From Streptomyces rubellomurinus (GTDB lineage: Bacteria > Actinomycetota > Actinomycetes > Streptomycetales > Streptomycetaceae): a stretch of DNA of 14,987 bases. The notes beneath the pieces are model-generated. The model saw only the letters and a program-made list of their open reading frames with translations, was not told the origin of the DNA and ran no database searches. Shown here one piece after another: positions 1 to 4,795 of this stretch (its first letter is position 1; every line of letters starts with the position of its first letter). Where the stretch lies: the NCBI RefSeq assembly GCF_000961885.1, contig NZ_JZKH01000135.1:1-14987 (forward strand), in the 5' to 3' direction. The position numbers and the translations under genes were made by a program.

Positions 1-187
1 CCTGCCCTTCGTCGTCGCCCTCAACGGCTTCGACGGACACCAGCCCCACACCCCCGACGAAGTCCGCGAAGCCCTCCAACTCGGCGCCGACACCCCGGTG
101 ATCACGCTCGACGCCCGCCGCCGCGACAGCGCCAAGAGCGCCCTCATCACCCTGGTCGAACACGCCCTCCTGGCCCGACTGCGCTGA
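1..187 (+). CDS. C-terminal part of CvnD-like conservon ATP/GTP-binding protein (partial)
   Basis: The frame is open from base 2 to a TGA at 185-187 and gives the last 61 residues of a protein that starts before the window. The visible segment reads LPFVVALNGFDG, then DEVREALQL, then PVITLDARRRDSAK and a Leu/Val-rich end. This is how I recognise the tail of the small ATP/GTP-binding proteins found as the fourth member (CvnD) of actinomycete conservons. There the N/C-x-F-D segment and the DAR-R-x-S segment follow the P-loop domain. Conservons pair a sensor-like membrane ATPase, a roadblock-type protein, a DUF742 protein and this GTPase-like protein, and they act as membrane-associated signalling modules. 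The P-loop lies outside the window, so nucleotide binding cannot be confirmed here. A perfect hairpin begins 42 bases after the stop. The family call is fairly secure; which conservon it belongs to is unknown. Confidence 0.72.
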   Translation, partial: LPFVVALNGFDGHQPHTPDEVREALQLGADTPVITLDARRRDSAKSALITLVEHALLARLR

Positions 188-229
188 CACCGCGCCGAGC
201 CGCCTGCGGGGCGAGTGCGCGAGTAGCAG

Positions 230-267
230 TGCGGCCCACGGGACTTGGCGAAGTCCCGTGGGCCGCA
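230..267. terminator. Perfect 17-bp hairpin, bidirectional terminator between convergent genes
   Basis: Bases 230-246 pair without mismatch with 251-267 around a GGCG tetraloop. The element lies between the end of the CvnD-like gene (187) and the end of cimA (284), which converge. No U-tract follows on either side, as is usual for actinomycete stem-only terminators. Because the stem is perfect in both directions it can serve both genes. Confidence 0.8.
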
Positions 268-283
268 GGCGTGTTCGGGGGTA

Positions 284-1888
284 CTACTCCGCCGGCTCCA
301 GGCCGGCCCGGATCAGGCCGTAGGTGTACGCGTCCTCAAGTGCCAGCCAGGAGGCGGCGATCACGTTGTCGGCCACGCCGACCGTGGACCAGGTCGCGGT
401 GCCGTCGGTCGACTCGATCAGCACCCGGGTCTTCGATCCGGTGCCGTGCTGGCCCTCCAGGATGCGGACCTTGTAGTCCACCAACTCGAAGCCGGCCAGC
501 GGCGGGTAGATTCCCTCCAGGGCCGTCCGCAGCGCCTGGTCGAGGGCGTTGACCGGGCCGTTGCCCTCGCCGGTGGCGATCCGGCGCTCGCCCTTGGCCC
601 ACAGCTTGACCGTCGCCTCGTTGCCCGTGAAGCCCTTCGGGCCCTGCTCGCTGATGGTCCGCCAGGACTCCAGGGTGTAGAAGCGGTCCCGGCTGCCGCG
701 CACCTCGTCGCGCAGCAGCAGCTCGAAGGAGGCGTCCGCGGACTCGTAGGTGTAGCCGAGGTTCTCCTGCTCCTTGACCCGGGCCACCACCCGGCCCGCG
801 AGGTCCCGGTCGGTGGAGAGGTCGTAGCCGAGCTCCCTGCCCTTGAGTTCGACCGAGGCGCGGCCGGCCATGTCGGAGACCAGCATCCGCATGGTGTTGC
901 CGACCAGTTCGGGGTCGGTGTGCTGGTAGAGGTCCGGGTCGACCTTGATCGCGGAGGCGTGCAGGCCCGCCTTGTGCGCGAAGGCCGAGTAGCCGACGTA
1001 CGGCTGGTGGGTGGACGGCGCGAGGTTGACCAGCTCGGCGATCGCGTGCGAGATCCGGGTCATCTCGGCCAGCCGGCCCTCCGGCAGCACCCGCCGGTCG
1101 TACTTCAGCTCCAGCGCGCCGACCACCGGGAACAGGTTGGCGTTGCCGACCCGCTCGCCGTAGCCGTTCGCCGTGCACTGCACGTGGGTGGCGCCGGCGT
1201 CCACCGCGGCCAGGGTGTTGGCCACCGCGCAGCCGGTGTCGTCCTGGGCGTGCATGCCCAGCCGGGCGCCGGTCGCGGCCAGCACGTCCGCGACGGTGTC
1301 CCGCACGCCGGCCGGCAGCATCCCGCCGTTGGTGTCGCACAGCACCACCACGTCCGCGCCCGCCCGGTGCGCGGTGCGGACCACCGCGAGGGCGTACTCG
1401 CGGTTCGCCCGGTAGCCGTCGAAGAAGTGCTCGCAGTCGATGAACACCCGCCGGCCCTGGGAGCGCAGGAACTCGACGCTGTCCCGGATCATCTCCAGGT
1501 TCTCGTCCAGCGTGGTGCGCAGCGCCAGCTCGACGTGCCGGTCGTGCGCCTTGGCGACCAGGGTGACCACCGGGGCGCCGGAGGCGACCAGCGCCGCCAG
1601 CTGCGGGTCCTCGGCCGCCTTGCCGCCGGCCCGGCGGGTGGCGCCGAAGGCCACCAGCCGGGCCTGCTTCAGGTCCAGTTCGGCGGCGGCGCGGGCGAAG
1701 AACTCGGTGTCCCGCGGATTCGCCCCGGGCCAGCCGCCCTCGATGAAGCCCACCCCGAAGTCGTCCAGGTGCCGGGCGATGGCCAGCTTGTCCGCCACCG
1801 TCAGGTTGATGCCCTCGCGCTGCGCGCCGTCGCGCAGGGTGGTGTCGAAGACGTGGAAACTGTCGTCGGTACGGCTGACCTCGGTCAT
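284..1888 (-). CDS. cimA: (R)-citramalate synthase
   Basis: The product has 534 residues and is a DRE-TIM metallolyase of the citramalate/isopropylmalate synthase family. It condenses pyruvate with acetyl-CoA to citramalate, feeding 2-ketobutyrate and isoleucine in the cytosol. The N-terminal barrel carries FDTTLRDGAQREG (residues 14-26, metal ligand D15 and catalytic R19). It also has CDTNGG near 184-189, LGMHAQDDTG near 210-219 and ANGYGERVGNANL (240-252). A LeuA-type C-terminal allosteric domain spans about 400-530 and includes EGQHGTGSKTRVLIES. The length and the FDTTLRDGAQREGINL spacing fit CimA better than the longer actinobacterial LeuA. I chose the ATG at 1886-1888 because it gives the usual short N-terminus. 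The Shine-Dalgarno match is modest (GGAG 11 bases away, AGAGG 2 bases away). The gene is last in the leuB-ilvE-cimA series and sits 361 bases after ilvE behind an attenuator-like leader. One oddity is that the usual H-x-H metal motif reads H213-A-Q215. Some databases call this gene leuA2 or 2-isopropylmalate synthase. Confidence 0.9.
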   Translation of the reverse strand: MTEVSRTDDSFHVFDTTLRDGAQREGINLTVADKLAIARHLDDFGVGFIEGGWPGANPRDTEFFARAAAELDLKQARLVAFGATRRAGGKAAEDPQLAALVASGAPVVTLVAKAHDRHVELALRTTLDENLEMIRDSVEFLRSQGRRVFIDCEHFFDGYRANREYALAVVRTAHRAGADVVVLCDTNGGMLPAGVRDTVADVLAATGARLGMHAQDDTGCAVANTLAAVDAGATHVQCTANGYGERVGNANLFPVVGALELKYDRRVLPEGRLAEMTRISHAIAELVNLAPSTHQPYVGYSAFAHKAGLHASAIKVDPDLYQHTDPELVGNTMRMLVSDMAGRASVELKGRELGYDLSTDRDLAGRVVARVKEQENLGYTYESADASFELLLRDEVRGSRDRFYTLESWRTISEQGPKGFTGNEATVKLWAKGERRIATGEGNGPVNALDQALRTALEGIYPPLAGFELVDYKVRILEGQHGTGSKTRVLIESTDGTATWSTVGVADNVIAASWLALEDAYTYGLIRAGLEPAE

Positions 1889-2020
1889 GACCTCTGGTTC
1901 TCCGTTTCGGGGAGGTTCGTACTGCTCTGCCGGATTCTTCGTCCCGGCTCCACTGTCCAGCATCCCGCGCGCGGCCCCGGTGTCCCCGAGCCCTTCGTGG
2001 GGGCTGTCGGCCGGTCCGGG

Positions 2021-2053
2021 AAACAAAAAGACCCCTCGCGGGTGCGAGAGGTC
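2021..2053 (-). terminator. U-tract terminator in the cimA leader (candidate attenuator)
   Basis: On the minus strand GACCTCTCGC (2053-2044) pairs with GCGAGGGGTC (2039-2030) around an ACCC loop, with one G-U pair. An A-U pair extends it at the base, and it is followed at once by TTTTTGTTT (2029-2021). A canonical rho-independent terminator is unusual in this genome context. It lies 132 bases before the cimA start and well after ilvE, so its natural role is premature termination within the cimA leader. The 5' arm can alternatively pair with an upstream segment near 2088-2082. Confidence 0.75.
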
Positions 2054-2079
2054 TGCGCGCGGGTCTGGACGCTGGTGGT

Positions 2080-2106
2080 CGCTCCGCATCGGGTCCTGCG
2101 GGAGCG
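2080..2106 (-). promoter_or_regulatory. Leader hairpin before the cimA attenuator (pause or anti-antiterminator)
   Basis: On the minus strand CGCTCC-C-GCA (2106-2097, one bulged C) pairs with TGCGGAGCG (2088-2080) across the loop GGACCCGA. The downstream arm TGCGGAG can instead pair with CTC-U-CGCA (2051-2042) in the 5' arm of the terminator, with one bulged U. These three states (1:2, 2:3 and 3:4) match the layout of a ribosome- or ligand-controlled attenuator. The hairpin starts one base after the stop codon of the short leader frame. Confidence 0.5.
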
Positions 2107-2107
2107 G

Positions 2108-2158
2108 TCACTGCGGACCGGCGCGCCTGCTGCTAATCATCAGCGAAAGCGAGGACAC
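2108..2158 (-). CDS. Possible leader peptide of cimA (16 codons)
   Basis: A GTG at 2158-2156 opens a 16-residue frame reading MSSLSLMISSRRAGPQ that stops with TGA at 2110-2108, directly before the leader hairpin. An internal ATG at 2140-2138 would give the shorter MISSRRAGPQ. Neither start has a Shine-Dalgarno sequence. If transcription began at the GTG, a CAGACT sequence would sit at -12 to -7, a partial match to TAnnnT, so leaderless translation is possible but unproven. The frame contains one CTT Leu codon and one ATT Ile codon, both rare in such GC-rich genomes, and five Ser codons. It is a candidate control peptide for the attenuator; chance occurrence cannot be excluded. Confidence 0.35.
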   Translation of the reverse strand: MSSLSLMISSRRAGPQ

Positions 2159-2195
2159 GTCGGCAGTCTGGCACACCCCCCGCGATCCGGCCCGC

Positions 2196-2219
2196 GCGTC
2201 TCGCGATGCGAAACGACGC
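2196..2219 (-). terminator. Imperfect hairpin after ilvE, possible terminator
   Basis: GCGTC-TCGC pairs with GCGA-(AAC)-GACGC around a GAT loop, giving nine base pairs with a three-base bulge. It lies about 30 bases beyond the ilvE stop codon on the minus strand and upstream of the cimA leader. No U-tract follows. It may end part of the ilvE transcripts. Confidence 0.35.
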
Positions 2220-2249
2220 AGGCCGGAGCGGGTACGGGCGTTCCTCGGA

Positions 2250-3362
2250 TCAGACGATCTTGTGCAGCCAGCCGTGGGTGTCCGGCTGCTCGCCGCCCTG
2301 GATGGCGAGCAGGGCCCGGCGCAGCTCCATGGTGACCGGGCCGGGCTCGCCGGTGCCGACCGTCCAGTCGGCGGCCGCGGACTTCACCGAGCCGACCGGC
2401 GTGATGACGGCGGCGGTGCCGCAGGCGAACACCTCGGTGAGGGTGCCGTCCGCGTTGCCCTGCTGCCACTCCTCGGTGGAGATCCGGCGCTCCTCGACGG
2501 CGTAGCCGAGGTCCGAGGCCAGGCGCAGCAGCGAGTCACGGGTGATGCCGGGCAGCAGCGCGCCGGACAGCTCCGGGGTGACGATCTTGGCGTCCTTGCC
2601 CTCGCCGAAGACGAAGTACAGGTTCATGCCGCCCATTTCCTCGACCCACCGGTGCTCGGCGGCGTCGAGCCAGACCACCTGGTCGCAGCCCTTGCCCGCG
2701 GCCTCGGCCTGGGCGACCAGCGAGGCGGCGTAGTTGCCCGCGCACTTGGCGGCGCCGGTGCCGCCGGGGGCGGCGCGGACGTACTCCTTGGACAGCCACA
2801 CCGAGACGGGCTTGACGCCGCCCGGGAAGTAGGCACCGGCCGGCGAGGCGATGATCATGAAGAGGTACGAGTTCGACGGGCGCACGCCCAGGCCGACCTC
2901 GGTCGCGAACATGAACGGCCGCAGGTACAGGCTCTGCTCCGGCTCGTTCGGCACCCAGTCCTGCTCCTGGGTGACCAGCAGCTCCACGGCCTCGACGAAG
3001 GCCTCCACCGGCAGCTCCGGCATCGCCAGGCGGCGGGCCGAGGCCTGGAAGCGCAGGGCGTTGGCCTCCGGGCGGAAGGTGGCGATCGAGCCGTCCTGCT
3101 GGCGGTAGGCCTTGAGGCCCTCGAAGATCGCCTGGCCGTAGTGCAGGGTCATGTTCGCCGGGTCCATCTCCACCGGCGCGTACGGGACGAGCTGGGCGTC
3201 GTGCCAGCCGCGGCCCTCGGTCCAGCGGATGGTGACCATGTGGTCGGTGAAGACGCGGCCGAAGCCGGGGTTGACCAGCCGGGCCTCGCGCTCCGCGGCG
3301 GACAGCGGGTGCGCGGAGGGCTTGAGGTCGAACGTGATGGGCGCCTGGGTGGGCGTGCTCAT
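2250..3362 (-). CDS. ilvE: Branched-chain amino acid aminotransferase
   Basis: The product has 370 residues and is a fold-type IV PLP enzyme. It interconverts valine, leucine and isoleucine with their 2-keto acids, using glutamate/2-oxoglutarate, in the cytosol. Visible landmarks are [14 protein letters not shown] (74-87) and [10 protein letters not shown] near 146-155. The Schiff-base lysine K206 lies in [21 protein letters not shown] (241-247), PGITRDSLL (271-279) and [10 protein letters not shown] (314-323) follow; the latter segments hold the phosphate and substrate contacts of the family. The length matches the actinobacterial class II BCAT type. The ATG at 3360-3362 is preferred because GAAGGAAG stands 5 bases before it. 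An in-frame ATG 37 codons upstream lacks a binding site. The gene lies 212 bases downstream of leuB with its own -10-like sequence. Confidence 0.96.
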   Translation of the reverse strand: MSTPTQAPITFDLKPSAHPLSAAEREARLVNPGFGRVFTDHMVTIRWTEGRGWHDAQLVPYAPVEMDPANMTLHYGQAIFEGLKAYRQQDGSIATFRPEANALRFQASARRLAMPELPVEAFVEAVELLVTQEQDWVPNEPEQSLYLRPFMFATEVGLGVRPSNSYLFMIIASPAGAYFPGGVKPVSVWLSKEYVRAAPGGTGAAKCAGNYAASLVAQAEAAGKGCDQVVWLDAAEHRWVEEMGGMNLYFVFGEGKDAKIVTPELSGALLPGITRDSLLRLASDLGYAVEERRISTEEWQQGNADGTLTEVFACGTAAVITPVGSVKSAAADWTVGTGEPGPVTMELRRALLAIQGGEQPDTHGWLHKIV

Positions 3363-3494
3363 GACTGCTTCCTTCACCGTGGGGTTGGTTCGGGCCGCCA
3401 CCGCCACCACCTCGCCCCGGCGGGGAACCCGGAACGGAGGCACGACGACACGGCCCACTGTCGATACTCGCATCCAGAGGGCCGTGCCGAACAG

Positions 3495-3531
3495 TTGCCC
3501 GCTCCTTGGAGCGCTGCAAGCTGCCGTTATA
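3495..3531 (-). promoter_or_regulatory. Putative ilvE promoter -10 with a dyad at the predicted start of transcription
   Basis: On the minus strand a TATAAC hexamer (3531-3526) is a good -10 box; no convincing -35 box stands 17-18 bases upstream. The predicted start, about 7 bases later, falls at the edge of a strong dyad at 3495-3519. There TTGC-AG-CGCTCC-AA-GGAGCG-G-GCAA is nearly self-complementary. It could be an operator or a 5'-end hairpin on the RNA. About 155 bases of untranslated leader would remain before the ilvE ATG. Confidence 0.4.
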
Positions 3532-3532
3532 C

Positions 3533-3556
3533 GGTCCGGCCCGGGGGGCCGGAACC
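3533..3556 (-). terminator. GC-rich hairpin after leuB, candidate terminator
   Basis: GGTCCGGCCC (3533-3542) pairs with GGGCCGGAACC (3546-3556, one bulged A) around a GGG loop, 18 bases past the leuB stop. There is no U-tract. The minus-strand segment GGTTCCGGCC can equally pair with a second copy of GGCCGGACC lying closer to leuB (about 3564-3572), so two exclusive hairpins are possible. It lies immediately before the ilvE -10 box. Confidence 0.45.
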
Positions 3557-3574
3557 TTGTCGGGTCCGGCCCCC

Positions 3575-4612
3575 TCAGCCGGCTACTCGGACGGCGAGCG
3601 CGTCGCCGACCTGGGAGGTGCTGCGGGTGCCCGAACGCTCGGCGAGGTCCGCCGCGACGGCGGCCTCCACCTTCGCGGCCTCGGCGGCGAAGCCGAGGTG
3701 GTCCAGCAGCATGGCGACCGACAGCACGGTGGCCGTCGGGTCCGCCTTGCCCTGGCCGGCGATGTCCGGCGCCGAACCGTGCACCGGCTCGAACATGGAC
3801 GGGAACTCGCCGCTCGGGTTGATGTTGCCGCTCGCGGCCAGGCCGATCCCGCCGGTTACGGCGGCGGCCAGGTCGGTCAGGATGTCGCCGAACAGGTTGT
3901 CGGTGACGATGACGTCGAAGCGCTCCGGCTGGGTGACGAAGAAGATCGTCGCCGCGTCGACGTGCAGGTAGTCGGTGGTGACCTCGGGGAACTCCCGGCC
4001 GACCTCGGCGAAGATCCGGGTCCACAGGTGCCCGGCGTGCACCAGCACGTTGTTCTTGTGCACCAGGGTCAGCTTCTTGCGCGGCCGCGCCTGGGCCCGC
4101 CGGTAGGCGTCCCGGACCACGCGCTCGATGCCGAAGGCCGTGTTCAGGCTGACCTCGGTGGCCACCTCCTGCGGCGTCCCGGTGCGCAGCGTGCCGCCGT
4201 TGCCGACGTACGGGCCCTCGGTGCCCTCGCGGACGACCACGAAGTCGATCTCCGGCTGCCCGGCCAGCGGCGACGCCACCCCGGGGAACAGCCGGCCCGG
4301 CCGCAGGTTGATGTGGTGGTCGAAGGCGAACCGCAGCTTGAGCAGCAGCCCCCGCTCCAGCACCCCGGACGGCACGCTCGGGTCCCCGATGGCACCCAGC
4401 AGGATCGCGTCGTGGGACTTCAGCTCCGCCAGCACGTCGTCCGGCAGCGTCTCCCCGGTCCGGTGGTAGCGCCGGGCCCCGAGGTCGTACTCGGTGGTCT
4501 CCAGCTTCACATCGGCGGGAAGCACGGCGCCCAGGACCTTCAGCCCCTCGGCCACCACTTCCTGGCCGATGCCGTCACCCGGGACTACTGCGAGACGAAT
4601 GGTGCGAGACAT
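3575..4612 (-). CDS. leuB: 3-isopropylmalate dehydrogenase
   Basis: The product has 345 residues and belongs to the beta-decarboxylating dehydrogenase family. It oxidises and decarboxylates 3-isopropylmalate with NAD+ in leucine synthesis, and homologues also accept the 3-methylmalate made by the citramalate route. Seen in the sequence: PGDGIGQE (11-18), LLGAIGDP (71-78), and [19 protein letters not shown] with the substrate arginines. [12 protein letters not shown] (126-137) follows, then K186 in [15 protein letters not shown]219 in HVDAAT and the metal-binding [10 protein letters not shown] (238-247) are present, as is the cofactor loop [16 protein letters not shown] (279-294). The length is typical of the compact actinobacterial enzyme. 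The ATG at 4610-4612 is six bases from a TAGGGT -10 box and lacks a Shine-Dalgarno sequence, which points to a leaderless transcript. The gene is divergent from the YfhO-type gene and upstream of ilvE on the same strand. Confidence 0.96.
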   Translation of the reverse strand: MSRTIRLAVVPGDGIGQEVVAEGLKVLGAVLPADVKLETTEYDLGARRYHRTGETLPDDVLAELKSHDAILLGAIGDPSVPSGVLERGLLLKLRFAFDHHINLRPGRLFPGVASPLAGQPEIDFVVVREGTEGPYVGNGGTLRTGTPQEVATEVSLNTAFGIERVVRDAYRRAQARPRKKLTLVHKNNVLVHAGHLWTRIFAEVGREFPEVTTDYLHVDAATIFFVTQPERFDVIVTDNLFGDILTDLAAAVTGGIGLAASGNINPSGEFPSMFEPVHGSAPDIAGQGKADPTATVLSVAMLLDHLGFAAEAAKVEAAVAADLAERSGTRSTSQVGDALAVRVAG

Positions 4613-4618
4613 GCTCGG

Positions 4619-4651
4619 ACCCTACTCCGCCGTCCCAGGTGCTGACACCTG
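4619..4651 (-). promoter_or_regulatory. leuB promoter (leaderless type) with a dyad over the -35 box
   Basis: On the minus strand TAGGGT (4624-4619) fits the actinomycete -10 consensus TAnnnT. GTGTCA (4648-4643) stands 18 bases upstream and matches TTGACA at four of six positions. Only six bases separate the -10 box from the leuB ATG, so transcription should begin at or next to the start codon. The -35 box is embedded in the perfect 6-bp inverted repeat CAGGTG-CTGA-CACCTG (4636-4651), a plausible operator. Confidence 0.6.
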
Positions 4652-4699
4652 CCGTCCGCCATTCGGACACGTTCGGACGGCACGCCAGCACCGGACGGC
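4651..4699. repeat. Cluster of CGGAC repeats in the leuB/yfhO-type divergent region
   Basis: GCCGTCCG (4651-4658) and CGGACGGC (4674-4681) form an 8-bp inverted repeat. Between and beside them lie two near-tandem copies, ATTCGGACAC and GTTCGGACGG (4661-4680), and another CCGGACGGCA at 4691-4700. The cluster sits just upstream of the leuB -35 box, in the 183 bases between the two divergent genes. It may be a regulator binding region; the sequence alone does not show which regulator. Confidence 0.4.
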
Positions 4700-4795
4700 A
4701 TGTCACCCCTTCGGGGGGCGCGGGTGAGCAGGGGGGCGCCGGGGGCGCGCTTAGGGTGGCGTGAACTGGGGTTCCTGGCAGAACGGGGCGCGTGC

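Noticed and set aside
284..2089. Longer cimA starting at the ATG at 2089 (601 residues)
   Set aside because: The extra 67 residues would be encoded across the U-tract terminator and its hairpins, have no family resemblance, and the ATG lies inside a stem arm.
2021..2160. T-box riboswitch in the cimA leader
   Set aside because: The conserved T-box core (UGGNACCGCG-like) is absent, and the leader is too short for the stem I specifier domain.
3363..3473. In-frame ATG at 3473 that would add a Val-rich 37-residue N-terminus to IlvE
   Set aside because: There is no ribosome binding site at that ATG, while the chosen ATG has GAAGGAAG. The Val richness follows from GTG/GTC codons common at this GC content, and no stop separates it as a true leader peptide would need.
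4700..4795. ATG at 4700 as start of the YfhO-type protein
   Set aside because: It precedes the candidate -10 box at 4752-4757 and adds 32 residues before a normally placed first helix. It is not fully excluded.
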